From Prevotella sp. (lineage in GTDB: Bacteria > Bacteroidota > Bacteroidia > Bacteroidales > Bacteroidaceae): DNA of 64,000 nucleotides. Position numbers and translations under genes: made by a program. The notes beneath the pieces are model-generated. The model was given only the letters and a program-made list of their open reading frames with translations. It made no database searches and was not told the DNA's origin. Location: positions 1 through 64,000 of the forward strand of contig JAFTFX010000026.1 in assembly GCA_017458225.1 (NCBI GenBank). Direction: 5' to 3'. Each line of letters starts with the position of its first letter. Within the stretch, counting starts at the first letter, position 1. Shown one piece after another: positions 16,927-25,699 of the stretch.

Positions 16927-18177
16927 ATGAATCCTAAGCAAATTCGAATTAGCGACTATAACTATCCTCTGCCCGACGAGCGTATAGCCAAGTTTCCCTT
17001 GGCGCAGCGCGACCATTCCAAGTTGCTCGTCTACAATAAGGGTGAAGTGGGGGAAGATGTGTTCTACAATCTGCCTCAGCATCTGCCCCAGGGTGCTTTG
17101 ATGGTGTTCAACAATACGAAGGTCATTCAGGCACGCATGCATTTCCGCAAGGAGAGTGCCGGTCAGGGACAGCTGGGCGCACTCATCGAGGTGTTCCTGC
17201 TGGAGCCTGCCGAGCCTGCCGACTACGAGCTGATGTTTCAGACCACTGGCCACTGTGCCTGGTACTGTCTGGTGGGCAATCTGAAAAAATGGAAGACAGG
17301 CCCCTTGAGTCGTACGATCTCTGTTGGCGGACAGGAAGTTGTCGTCACAGCCACCCGTACCGGCGAACATGGCACCAGCCACCGCATCGACTTCGAGTGG
17401 GCACCACTTTCCACTCTCTCCGCTAAAATCTCTTTCGCTGAAATCATCGATGTGATGGGCGAACTGCCCATTCCGCCTTATCTCAACCGCGATACACAAG
17501 AGAGTGACAAGACCACCTACCAGACGGTCTACTCGAAAATAAAGGGCAGCGTGGCGGCTCCTACCGCCGGTCTTCACTTCACGCCTGAGGTGCTCTCGGC
17601 TCTCGACCAGCGAGGCATCGACCGCGAAGAACTCACCCTCCATGTGGGCGCAGGAACGTTCAAACCAGTCAAGAGCGAGCAGATAGAGGGGCACGAAATG
17701 CATACCGAGTATATCGCCGTTCGCAGGCAGACACTTGAGAAACTGCTGCGCCACGACTGTCAAGCCATCGCCGTGGGAACAACCAGTGTGCGCACCCTTG
17801 AAAGCCTCTATTATATGGGCTGCAAGGTGCTCCGCAATCCCGATGCCACTGACGACCAGTTGCATGTCAACCAGTGGGAGCCCTACGAGCAGTCCCTGCC
17901 TGATGTCACTTCCTCAGATGCCATCCGGGCACTCATCGACTGGCTCGACCGTCGCGGTCAGACGGTGCTCCACAGCAGCACACAGATAATCATTGCACCT
18001 GGTTATGATTACAAGATTGTGCGTATGCTGGTCACCAATTTCCACCAGCCGCAGTCAACACTCTTGTTGCTGGTCAGTGCCTTTGTGCATGGCGACTGGC
18101 ACCGTATCTACGATTATGCCCTGTCTCATGATTTCCGTTTCCTGAGCTATGGCGACAGTTCATTATTAATTCCTTAA
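16927..18177 (+). CDS. queA: S-adenosylmethionine:tRNA ribosyltransferase-isomerase QueA
   Basis: QueA transfers the ribosyl part of SAM to preQ1 in tRNA to form epoxyqueuosine. Typical stretches are YNYPLPDERIAKFPLAQRD, ALMVFNNTKVIQARM, AAPTAGLHFTPEVL, HVGAGTFKPVK and VGTTSVRTLES. At 416 residues it matches the longer Bacteroidetes form. Start is 4 bp after the PAP2 gene. Confidence 0.93.
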   Translation: MNPKQIRISDYNYPLPDERIAKFPLAQRDHSKLLVYNKGEVGEDVFYNLPQHLPQGALMVFNNTKVIQARMHFRKESAGQGQLGALIEVFLLEPAEPADYELMFQTTGHCAWYCLVGNLKKWKTGPLSRTISVGGQEVVVTATRTGEHGTSHRIDFEWAPLSTLSAKISFAEIIDVMGELPIPPYLNRDTQESDKTTYQTVYSKIKGSVAAPTAGLHFTPEVLSALDQRGIDREELTLHVGAGTFKPVKSEQIEGHEMHTEYIAVRRQTLEKLLRHDCQAIAVGTTSVRTLESLYYMGCKVLRNPDATDDQLHVNQWEPYEQSLPDVTSSDAIRALIDWLDRRGQTVLHSSTQIIIAPGYDYKIVRMLVTNFHQPQSTLLLLVSAFVHGDWHRIYDYALSHDFRFLSYGDSSLLIP

Positions 18178-18195
18178 AACAACCTCCTAAACAAA

Positions 18196-18789
18196 ATGAA
18201 AAAGAACCTGTTTTCCTTCTTATTCATCGCCCTGTTGGCCTTCACTTCCTGCAAGAACAGCGCGAAAGGACAGAACGTGGTCAGCGAACCCGTTGTTAAC
18301 GAAATTGAGACACCGGCTGAAGCCGACGAACTGCTTGCCGAAGCCGATGAGGCACTTACTGAAGCCGATGAGGTGCGCTTCCTTGATCTGGAAGAACCCG
18401 ATGTGGACGGAAAGATGCACAAACTGAGTGAGTATGTCGGTCAGGGCCAGTGGGTGCTCATTGATTTCTGGGCATCGTGGTGTGGTCCCTGTCGTGCCGA
18501 AATGCCCAATGTGGTGGCAGCCTATCAGAAGTATCATTCCAAGGGCTTCAATATCGTGGGCCTTTCCTTCGACCAGAACCACGAAGCATGGACGCAGGCC
18601 ATTCATGACTTGCAGATGCCCTGGATTCATCTTTCTGACCTGAAGGGCTGGCACTCCAAGGCTGCCGAGGTCTATGGAGTCAACTCCATTCCTGCCAGTC
18701 TGCTGGTCAACCCGTCGGGTGTCATCGTGGCAGCCAACCTTCGTGGCGAAGCCCTCGGACAGGCACTTGCCGAAATCTTCGGGGAGTAA
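18196..18789 (+). CDS. TlpA-like thioredoxin-family lipoprotein
   Basis: A 197-residue lipoprotein with the lipobox AFTSCKN at the end of a short signal, an acidic Glu/Ala/Asp spacer, and a thioredoxin fold with FWASWCGPCRAEMP (Cys pair near residues 95-98) and NSIPASLLVNPSG with the cis-Pro. It is a probable periplasm-facing thiol reductase of the TlpA/ResA type. It follows queA by 18 bp. No terminator is evident after it. Confidence 0.88.
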   Translation: MKKNLFSFLFIALLAFTSCKNSAKGQNVVSEPVVNEIETPAEADELLAEADEALTEADEVRFLDLEEPDVDGKMHKLSEYVGQGQWVLIDFWASWCGPCRAEMPNVVAAYQKYHSKGFNIVGLSFDQNHEAWTQAIHDLQMPWIHLSDLKGWHSKAAEVYGVNSIPASLLVNPSGVIVAANLRGEALGQALAEIFGE

Positions 18790-18836
18790 GCCGCGAATTT
18801 CGTGATATAGATTCCACTATTATATGATGCAAATCT

Positions 18837-18990
18837 CGCTCTAATTCGCTATGAATTCCACTCTGATTAGCGTCACTTTCCGCTCTGATTCAATATAGAT
18901 TTCACTCTAATCCAATACAAACCAGAGCAGGAAGTGACGCTAATTGTAGCAGCGTTTGACGTTTATTTCAGCAGCGTTTGACGTTCACAA
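18837..18990. repeat. 22-bp-periodic repeat array
   Basis: Seven consecutive units of exactly 22 bp. Units 1-4 begin C(G/A)CTCT(A/G)AT (18837, 18859, 18881, 18903). Unit 5 (18925) contains AAGTGACGCTAAT, the exact reverse complement of ATTAGCGTCACTT in unit 2. Units 6-7 share AGCAGCGTTTGACGTT (18948-18963 and 18970-18985). No ORF fits because the period is not a multiple of 3. Confidence 0.75.
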
Positions 18991-19043
18991 CCTGAGCATT
19001 ACAATGTGAGTTCAACGGAAACAGGCTATTTTTTTTCTGTCAT

Positions 19044-19133
19044 TTTTGCATACACTGCTGTCACTCTGCTCTAACTTCCTGAAACGCTGAGTGATAGCGC
19101 GTTGTGTGCAGAGTGACAGCAGTGTATGCAAAA
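19044..19133. repeat. 26-bp perfect inverted repeat with 38-nt loop
   Basis: The left arm 19044-19069 begins TTTTGCATACACTGCTGTCA and the right arm 19108-19133 is its exact reverse complement. It could form a long hairpin in RNA or a cruciform, or mark the ends of a miniature element. Parts of the arms and loop resemble the neighbouring 22-bp units. Confidence 0.85.
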
Positions 19134-19258
19134 TATGTGAAACTTTTAACCTCTATGGCAATAAGTTGCTTGTTGAACTCTATCACTGCAAAGCTAAGCG
19201 TTTAATTTCAATTTTGTGAGAAAACGAATAGTTTTTTCGGACTGAGCCGTTTTTTTCA

Positions 19259-19266
19259 TATCTTTG
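19259..19266 (+). promoter_or_regulatory. -7 promoter element before truncated ORF
   Basis: TATCTTTG overlaps the first codon of the downstream frame, so if used it would give a leaderless or 5'-truncated message. Confidence 0.4.
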
Positions 19267-19629
19267 TCCACGAAAGCTAGAGTTGATGACGCAATCAATC
19301 GTAAAGTCTTTGTTTTGGCTTCTGTAGATTCAAAACCTGGACAAGGAGTATTGGACAAAAATGGTTCTTATAGATTAGCTAATGGTGTTGTCGGAGGTGC
19401 TGTTTTTGCGGTTCCTGCATACTCTCCGTGCTATATGAACGAAGTAGATATATGGTTGCCTGTAAGTGAATTGCATGTTCCACTTGGTACAGGAGCAACA
19501 TGGAATGTTCATTTTGCAGTTGTCATTGACGATGATCCATTAATCAAGCTGGATGGAAATAAGATTTTGACATGGTCGGACTTCCTTTCTAAGGTCGGTG
19601 TGGCGAAAGGTGCAGTCTCATCTTCTTGA
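19264..19629 (+). pseudogene. 5'-truncated remnant of a Bacteroidetes beta-domain protein
   Basis: An open frame of 121 codons with no ATG near its beginning; the first possible codon is a TTG inside a promoter motif. The sequence (RLANGVVGGAVFAVPAYSP, NEVDIWLPVSELHVPLGTG, WNVHFAVVI) resembles the C-terminal beta-sandwich domain I recall from Bacteroidetes TPR/MORN-type proteins ending in a PxxEL motif. The N-terminal part is missing. It overlaps the 3' end of the convergent dedA-like gene by 12 bp. Probably a relic. Confidence 0.45.
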
Positions 19630-20238
19630 GTTTCCCAGATAGTGCTTGCCGACGAACCAAAGAATGGCAAGGACGACGAGGGAGAGAATAGCGGCCACGA
19701 TGTAGTGGTTGTATTGCTCGATGGTCTGCTCCAGCTGGTCTTCGGGCACGATGGCGTGCAGATACCAGCCCATGGCAGCCAGGATGGTGTGCCACGCACC
19801 AGCACCCAGGGTGGTGTAGAGCAGGAACTTCCAGTAGTTCATGCGCGCCAGACCGGCCGGCAGCGAGATGAGATGGCGTATGCCAGGAATGAGACGGCCG
19901 GTGAGGGTGGCCACGATGCCGTGGTCGTCGAAGTAGCGCTCGCTCTTCTCCACCTTCTCCTGGTTGAGCAGGCACATCTTGCCCCAGCGGCTGTTGGCGA
20001 AGCGGTAGATGACGGGACGGCCCACATAGAGGGCCACGAAATAGTTGATGGAGGCTCCGAGGTCGGCTCCGATAGTGGCGAAGAGCACCACAAGGATAAC
20101 GTTGAGACCGCCGCCGGCTGCATGGTAGGCAGCTGGGGCCACGACGAGTTCGGAGGGAACGGGGATGACGGTGCTCTCAAGGAGCATGAGCAGCAGGATA
20201 GTGCCGTAGTTCAGGTTGCTGAGGAGGGAGGAAAGCAT
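19618..20238 (-). CDS. DedA-family membrane protein
   Basis: A 206-residue protein of the DedA/SNARE-associated (VTT) family, which includes undecaprenyl-phosphate flippases. Family landmarks are LLLESTVIPVPSELVVAPAA, the FATIGADLGASINYFVALYVG segment with glycine-rich helix, GRLIPGIRHLISLPAGLARM and several membrane helices. It starts 12 bp after the TPR gene on the same strand. Confidence 0.88.
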   Translation of the reverse strand: MLSSLLSNLNYGTILLLMLLESTVIPVPSELVVAPAAYHAAGGGLNVILVVLFATIGADLGASINYFVALYVGRPVIYRFANSRWGKMCLLNQEKVEKSERYFDDHGIVATLTGRLIPGIRHLISLPAGLARMNYWKFLLYTTLGAGAWHTILAAMGWYLHAIVPEDQLEQTIEQYNHYIVAAILSLVVLAILWFVGKHYLGNSRR

Positions 20239-20250
20239 GGGGATTTGTTT

Positions 20251-21672
20251 CTAATTTTGCATTTTTTCTTTAAGGTAGTCGAAGTAGTGCTCGGGTTCTA
20301 CATCGGTGGGGAAGAGGTGATTCAGCACCATGCGGCATTCACGCGGATTGAGCTGGCAGGCCTTTTCCAGATAGTGCAGGTATTCATCGTAGCGGTGCAG
20401 GTCGTGGCAGCACAGGGCCATGTAGGCATAGCCCTCGGTGTTGTTGTCGCCGGCAATATCGAAGAACTGCAGTAGCATTTTGTGAGCTCCTTCCAGATAG
20501 CGGTTGTCGTAGAGTGAGACGATGATGCGCAGAAGGGTCTGTGGGGTGTCGTTACTGTTGGCGAGGGCTTCATGGAAATAGTGTTCGGCCTCGTCGAGGC
20601 GTGCGGCTGACAGGCACACGTGGCCTTTGACGGCCAGTATCTGCACATGGTCGCACGGCAGGTCATCGGTCTTGTCGAGCCACAGCAGGGCGCTGTCGGT
20701 GTCGCCTTTTTCTGAGCAGGCAAAGGCCAGCTCCTGATAGATGTCGGGAAGATAGGGCGAGTCGGAGGGTGCCGTCTGGGCGGCTTGTTCCAGCGTGTCG
20801 ACGGCCTTGTCGGTCTGCCCGATGTTGATGAGGCAGGTGCCCAGGTGGAGCATGGCGAACTCGTCGTCGGGCTCTTGCTGCAGGTAGCGCGTGTAGTAGT
20901 CGGCGGCCTGCTCGTAGTTGCACAGACGATAGAGACCGTTAGCCTTGGCGATGAGGCCGTCAGGGTCGTCGGGGTCGATGGCAATGGCATACTCGCTACT
21001 CTCAATGGCATCGGAGTAGTCTTCGTTCATGAACTGTGCCGATGCCAGCGAGTTCCAATAGCGTTTCTGGAAAGGGTCGGTGTCAATGAGCTCGCTGAAC
21101 AGCCGGGCAGAGTCGTTGTACTTGCCAAGACCGAAGAGCGTGCGTGCCATGAGCTCCTTGAAGTCGGGCGTGTCTTCGTGCTTGGCGCGCGACATCCACT
21201 CCATGGCTTTTTCGCTGATGCCGTAGTCGGAGTAGATGCTGGCCACGTCGACCACGAAGTCCTGATATTCATCGGGGGGTGTCTTGCGAAATTCACTGCG
21301 AAAGTACTCGTCAGCCTCGTCGATGCGTCCTTCGGCGATGAGTATCTCGCCACGGTCATAGACGTAGTCGGGATCGTCTTTCTCTACAATCTGGTCGAGC
21401 AGTTGCCAGGCTCGCTGGGTGTCGCCATTGTAGATGGCTTCGTGGATGCGGTAGGTGAGGGGGGCAATGGCTCCAGGCGACAAACTGAGGGCCAAACGGA
21501 TAGCCCGCTCGGCCTCGTCCAGCCGGTCTTGCAACTGGTAGAAGTCGGCAATTTCAGACAGTTCGTCGGCATCCATGAACACGGGTTGCCCCGTGCTCAC
21601 TGCTTTCTCGTAAACAGCGAGCATGTCGTGGAACTCCTGACTGTCATAATAATCGTCGCCCGTCTTCTTCAT
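20251..21672 (-). CDS. Tetratricopeptide-repeat protein
   Basis: A 473-residue protein made almost wholly of TPR helices (for example AERAIRLALSLSPGAIAPL, SLASAQFMNEDYSDAIESS, AMLHLGTCLINIGQTDKAVD). There is no signal peptide or membrane segment, so it is probably cytoplasmic and a protein-interaction scaffold. It lies 42 bp downstream of glnS and just upstream of dedA in one direction. Specific partners are not evident. Confidence 0.85.
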   Translation of the reverse strand: MKKTGDDYYDSQEFHDMLAVYEKAVSTGQPVFMDADELSEIADFYQLQDRLDEAERAIRLALSLSPGAIAPLTYRIHEAIYNGDTQRAWQLLDQIVEKDDPDYVYDRGEILIAEGRIDEADEYFRSEFRKTPPDEYQDFVVDVASIYSDYGISEKAMEWMSRAKHEDTPDFKELMARTLFGLGKYNDSARLFSELIDTDPFQKRYWNSLASAQFMNEDYSDAIESSEYAIAIDPDDPDGLIAKANGLYRLCNYEQAADYYTRYLQQEPDDEFAMLHLGTCLINIGQTDKAVDTLEQAAQTAPSDSPYLPDIYQELAFACSEKGDTDSALLWLDKTDDLPCDHVQILAVKGHVCLSAARLDEAEHYFHEALANSNDTPQTLLRIIVSLYDNRYLEGAHKMLLQFFDIAGDNNTEGYAYMALCCHDLHRYDEYLHYLEKACQLNPRECRMVLNHLFPTDVEPEHYFDYLKEKMQN

Positions 21673-21714
21673 CTTTTTTCGCTTCTCTCTCCACTTCTTA
21701 CTTCTTCCAAGTGT

Positions 21715-23469
21715 CTACTTCTTCCAAGTGTCCTTCAGACCCACGGTTTTGTTGAATACGGGGTGCTCAGGTGTTGAGTCGGGATCGACGTTGAAGTAGC
21801 CAATGCGCTGGAACTGCAGGTAGCTGAGCGAGGGCATGTTGACGGCGAAGGGCTCTACATAGCAGCCTTTGAGCACATGGAGCGAGTCGGGGTTGATGAT
21901 TTGGCGCATGGCGGTGACGGCATCGCACTGCTGTGCATCGCGTATGGCGGCCATGTCGTCGCGTGGGTTCTCCACCTTCCACAGACGGTCGTACAGGCGC
22001 ACCTCGGCTTCGACGGCATGCTGGCAGCTGACCCAGTGTAGTGTCTTGCCCTTGATTTTGCGGTCGGCACCAGGCAGACCGCTGCGCGTTTCGGGATCGT
22101 AGGTGCAGTAGATGGTAGTGACACGGCCCTCGCTGTCCTTGTCGCAGGGGTGCTCCTCGTCACATTTTATAATATAGGCGTTCTTCAGGCGCACCTCTTT
22201 GCCAGGGGCTAAGCGCATGAACTTCTTCTCGGCCACCTCCTGGAAGTCGTCGCGCTCAATCCACAGCTCGCGACCAAACTCCACGGTGTGAGTGCCGTCG
22301 GCCTCATTCTCAGGATTGTTGATAGCAGTGAGTTGTTCGGTCTGTCCCTCAGGATAGTTGGTGATGACCACCTTCACAGGGTCGAGTACGGCAGAAACAC
22401 GGATGGCGCGGCTGTTCAGGTCGTCGCGCACCACGCTCTCCAGCAGGGCCATGTCGTTGAGTGCATCGAGCTTGGTGTAGCCAATCTTATCGATGAACTT
22501 GCGCAGGCTCTCGGGCGAGTAGCCGCGACGGCGGAAGCCGCAGATGGTGGGCATGCGGGGGTCGTCCCATCCGCTCACCATGCCGTTCTGCACCAGTGCC
22601 AGCAGGTTGCGCTTCGACATGAGCGTGTAGTTCAGGTTCAGCTTGTTGAACTCAGTCTGACGAGGTCGGTTGTCTTCAATATTCTCAGTCTCTCCCTTCC
22701 ATTCCTTCATCCAAGTGACGAACAGATCATAGAGGGGACGGTGCTCAACGAACTCCAGCGTGCACCACGAGTGGGTGACACCCTCCAGATAGTCGCTCTG
22801 ACCGTGGGTGAAGTCGTACATGGGGTAGGCGTTCCACCGGGTGCCCGTCTTCACATGGGGAATGTTCAGCACGCGATAGAGCAGGGGGTCGCGGAACAGC
22901 ATGTTGGGATGAGCCATGTCGATCTTGGCACGCAGTACCAGCGTGCCAGGCTCGCACTTGCCACTGTTCATGAACTCGAACAGGCGCAGGTTTTCCTCCA
23001 CAGGACGGTCGCGATAGGGGCTGTTCTGGCCGGGCGAGGTGGTGGTGCCCTTCTGCTGGGCAATCACCTCGGCACTCTGCTCGTCCACATAGGCACGCCC
23101 CTGACGGATGAGCCATACGGCGAAGTCCCACAGCTGCTGGAAGTAGTCGCTGGCGTAGTAGACATTGGCCCACTCAAAGCCCAGCCACTTGATGTCTTGC
23201 TCGATGTTCTCTATATATTCAGTATCTTCCTTTACGGGGTTGGTGTCGTCGAAGCGCAGGTTGCATACGCCGCCATACTTCTTGGCCAGTCCGAAGTCGA
23301 TGGCGATGGCCTTGGCGTGGCCTATGTGCAGGTAGCCGTTGGGCTCGGGTGGAAAGCGCGTCTGAATGCGTCCGCCATTCTTGCCGGCGGCCAGATCGTC
23401 AATCACTATCTGCTCAACGAAACTAACAGATTTCTTCTCTTCACTCTCTGTAATAACTGTTTCTGCCAT
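21715..23469 (-). CDS. glnS: Glutamine--tRNA ligase
   Basis: A class I aminoacyl-tRNA synthetase charging tRNA-Gln. The N-terminal catalytic domain has the HIGH motif in PPEPNGYLHIGHAKAI and the KMSKS counterpart in NYTLMSKRNLLALV; the GlnRS beta-barrel anticodon domain follows. The 584-residue length is normal. A promoter with TACCTTTG lies 35 bp upstream. Confidence 0.95.
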   Translation of the reverse strand: MAETVITESEEKKSVSFVEQIVIDDLAAGKNGGRIQTRFPPEPNGYLHIGHAKAIAIDFGLAKKYGGVCNLRFDDTNPVKEDTEYIENIEQDIKWLGFEWANVYYASDYFQQLWDFAVWLIRQGRAYVDEQSAEVIAQQKGTTTSPGQNSPYRDRPVEENLRLFEFMNSGKCEPGTLVLRAKIDMAHPNMLFRDPLLYRVLNIPHVKTGTRWNAYPMYDFTHGQSDYLEGVTHSWCTLEFVEHRPLYDLFVTWMKEWKGETENIEDNRPRQTEFNKLNLNYTLMSKRNLLALVQNGMVSGWDDPRMPTICGFRRRGYSPESLRKFIDKIGYTKLDALNDMALLESVVRDDLNSRAIRVSAVLDPVKVVITNYPEGQTEQLTAINNPENEADGTHTVEFGRELWIERDDFQEVAEKKFMRLAPGKEVRLKNAYIIKCDEEHPCDKDSEGRVTTIYCTYDPETRSGLPGADRKIKGKTLHWVSCQHAVEAEVRLYDRLWKVENPRDDMAAIRDAQQCDAVTAMRQIINPDSLHVLKGCYVEPFAVNMPSLSYLQFQRIGYFNVDPDSTPEHPVFNKTVGLKDTWKK

Positions 23470-23503
23470 TATTTTATTTATTTAATATTGTGAATTTGGC
23501 TGC

Positions 23504-23533
23504 AAAGGTAAGAAAATTCAGTAGAAATGCAAA
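23504..23533 (-). promoter_or_regulatory. Promoter for glnS
   Basis: On the minus strand TTTG (23533-23530) is followed after 18 bp by TACCTTTG (23511-23504). The spacer is a little shorter than the usual 19-21. Confidence 0.6.
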
Positions 23534-23710
23534 AGAAAAGGACTTTCTTTTGACGTTAAATGGACTGGGCGTTGCCCTTCTGGTGAAAAATATTGTTCGT
23601 TTTTGGTTTGTTGATGGTGTAAAAGAGAAGAATAATTGTACCGAAATTGCCAATAATCGGGGGCTCTGTATCAAAAAACTAAGGAAAGTGCAAAAAAATA
23701 TGTAAAAAAG

Positions 23711-23742
23711 TTTGGAGGATTGATTTAAATCAATTACCTTTG
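23711..23742 (+). promoter_or_regulatory. Consensus promoter of a candidate small RNA
   Basis: TTTG at 23711-23714, exactly 20 bp, then TACCTTTG at 23735-23742. No ORF follows on this strand. Confidence 0.75.
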
Positions 23743-23748
23743 CAATCG

Positions 23749-23838
23749 TTATCCTGAATACAATCTTTTTACCTTAAAAAGACTAATACCTATTGAGATA
23801 AGTGCTCTTCGCTGTGAAGCGAGGGGCATTTTTAGTTT
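23749..23838 (+). ncRNA. Candidate small RNA with intrinsic terminator
   Basis: About 90 nt lie between a full consensus promoter and a terminator. Inside is a CTTTTT-acctt-AAAAAG hairpin. The 3' end is a 10-bp stem, GCTCTTCGCT with AGCGAGGGGC, closed by a GTGA (GNRA-type) loop at 23804-23827 and followed by ATTTTTAGTTT. No start codon gives a meaningful peptide. I recall conserved stand-alone RNAs of this kind in Bacteroidales (such as the Rfam Bacteroidales-1 motif) but cannot confirm identity. The rest of 23534-23710 shows nothing. Confidence 0.6.
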
Positions 23839-23850
23839 GTGGTTTCTGAC

Positions 23851-24885
23851 TCACTCTATTCCCCTTTCATTAAGTGCACGGGCATAGCGGGCAGCATTCT
23901 GCAGGTGCTCTTTGTAGGTAGCAGCAAAATTATGGGTGCCAGAGAAATCTTCTTTAGCGCACATGTAGAGATAGTTGTGGCCGATGCGGTTGAGCACGGC
24001 ATCGATGCCCTTGATGCTGGCAATCTTGATGGGGCCGGGTGGCAGTCCCTCATATCGGTAAGTGTTGTAGGGACTGTCGATGGTCAGCATGCCATGGCGC
24101 ACGCGCTTGATGGCGAAGTCGCCCAAAGCAAACTTCACCGTGGGGTCGGCCTGCAGGGGCATGCCAGCCTTCAGCCGGTTCAGGTACATGCCGGCAATCA
24201 TGGGTTTCTCTTTGGTGTTGGCCGTCTCCTCGTCAATGATACTGGCCAGCGTGCACACCTCAACAGACGACAGGCCGATGGCTTCAGCCTTGTGAAGTCG
24301 TTCGTAGTTCCAGAAGGCATCATGTTCTTTCTGCATGCGCTGCATGAACTTCTCAATGCTGGTGTTCCAGTACACTTCGTAGGTGTTTGGAACGAACAGA
24401 GCAGGAATGGTCAGCGGCGTATAGCCCAGCGTGGCACAGAAAGCACTATCGGTGAGGGCATCGACAATGCTTGCACTGTCGGCCATCAGTCGTTTGCCCA
24501 GCACCGCAGCCAGCCGGTCGACGGTGCGGCTCTCGGGGATGGTGATCCTGACGGGTGTCTGTTGTCCGTTCTTCAGTCGGCGGAACATGGTGACGACACC
24601 GTCGCCTGGGTTGATGGCGAAACGGCCCGTCCGGATGTGTTCTGCGTAGTCGCTATGGCGCATCAGGGTGCTTAGGGCCGTCATGCCGTGGCGCGAGCCG
24701 ATAGGAGTCAGTTTGTTGTAGACGGAGTCGACATTGTCATTGTTGTCGATATAGACATATTCGACCTCAGTGTGGTGGGAAAAGCCCGTGAAGAAGTAAT
24801 AGTAAAAAAGCCCCACAAGCCCTGCCAGACAGATACAGGCAGGGATGAGGTAGAGCTTCTTTTCGTTCAGATAGCGTTTGTTCAT
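23851..24885 (-). CDS. mltG: Endolytic transglycosylase MltG
   Basis: MltG (YceG) is an inner-membrane lytic transglycosylase that cuts nascent peptidoglycan strands. The 344-residue protein has one N-terminal membrane helix (LYLIPACICLAGLVGLFYYYF), a LysM-like part, and the catalytic region VCTLASIIDEETANTKEKP with MIAGMYLNRLKAGMPLQADP. The N-terminus is cytoplasmic and the domain periplasmic. It starts 31 bp after trpA and may receive read-through from the trp operon. Confidence 0.92.
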   Translation of the reverse strand: MNKRYLNEKKLYLIPACICLAGLVGLFYYYFFTGFSHHTEVEYVYIDNNDNVDSVYNKLTPIGSRHGMTALSTLMRHSDYAEHIRTGRFAINPGDGVVTMFRRLKNGQQTPVRITIPESRTVDRLAAVLGKRLMADSASIVDALTDSAFCATLGYTPLTIPALFVPNTYEVYWNTSIEKFMQRMQKEHDAFWNYERLHKAEAIGLSSVEVCTLASIIDEETANTKEKPMIAGMYLNRLKAGMPLQADPTVKFALGDFAIKRVRHGMLTIDSPYNTYRYEGLPPGPIKIASIKGIDAVLNRIGHNYLYMCAKEDFSGTHNFAATYKEHLQNAARYARALNERGIE

Positions 24886-24916
24886 AGTTTTTTATCGTGC
24901 TTTATGCTGGGATTCT

Positions 24917-25693
24917 CTAATTCCCCAATGCGTCCATCAGACGATCAAGGGCACGATCGGCATCCTGTTCTTCGTCGAGCAGGGTGACAAACTTCGAGCC
25001 GATGATGGCACCGGCTGCATTCTGCTGGGCAGCCTGCAGTGTCTGGCGGTTGCTGATGCCGAAGCCTATCATGCGTGGATGGCGCAGGTTCAGGCTGTTG
25101 ATGCGACGAAAATATTCCTGCTTGGCTTCGTCAAAACTCTTCTGCGCACCAGTGATTGCGGCTGAGCTGACCATGTAGATGAATCCGTCGGTATTGTCGT
25201 CAATGAAGCGGATGCGCTCCTCGGAGGTCTCAGGCGTGATGAGCATGATGACGCGCACGTCATAGTGGTCTGCAAGGGGCTTCACTTCTTCCAAATAGTC
25301 CTTGAAGGGCAGGTCGGGGATGATGACTCCGCTCACGCCACTCTCCTGACAAGCTTTGAAGAAAGTATCGAAGCCCATCTGCATGATGGGGTTCAAATAG
25401 CCCATCAGAACCAGCGGAATGCTCACTTCGTTCTTGATGGCTGCCAGCTGGGTGAAGAGCAAGGGCAGGGTCATGCCGTTTTTTAAAGCTTTGGTGGCAG
25501 CATCCTGTATGACAGGACCGTCGGCCATGGGGTCGCTGAAGGGAATGCCCACCTCAATCATGTCGATGCCTCGGCGCTCAAGGGTCTTGATGACCTGGGC
25601 TGTGCCATCCAGTGTGGGGGCACCGGCACAGAAATAGAGTGAGAGCAGTTTACGGTCTTTATTCTCAGAAAAAAGTTGGTTAATCTTGTTCAT
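24917..25693 (-). CDS. trpA: Tryptophan synthase alpha chain
   Basis: TrpA cleaves indole-3-glycerol phosphate to indole for TrpB. The 258-residue TIM barrel has the catalytic Glu in [19 protein letters not shown] and the Asp in [18 protein letters not shown], with the phosphate-binding [10 protein letters not shown] and [11 protein letters not shown]. Last trp gene of the operon, 6 bp after trpF. Confidence 0.95.
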   Translation of the reverse strand: MNKINQLFSENKDRKLLSLYFCAGAPTLDGTAQVIKTLERRGIDMIEVGIPFSDPMADGPVIQDAATKALKNGMTLPLLFTQLAAIKNEVSIPLVLMGYLNPIMQMGFDTFFKACQESGVSGVIIPDLPFKDYLEEVKPLADHYDVRVIMLITPETSEERIRFIDDNTDGFIYMVSSAAITGAQKSFDEAKQEYFRRINSLNLRHPRMIGFGISNRQTLQAAQQNAAGAIIGSKFVTLLDEEQDADRALDRLMDALGN

Positions 25694-25699
25694 AATGGT

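Noticed and set aside
18196-18789. Glu/Ala/Asp repeat after the TlpA lipobox as a mobile repeat
   Set aside because: It is a short acidic linker typical of surface lipoproteins and has no inverted-repeat structure.
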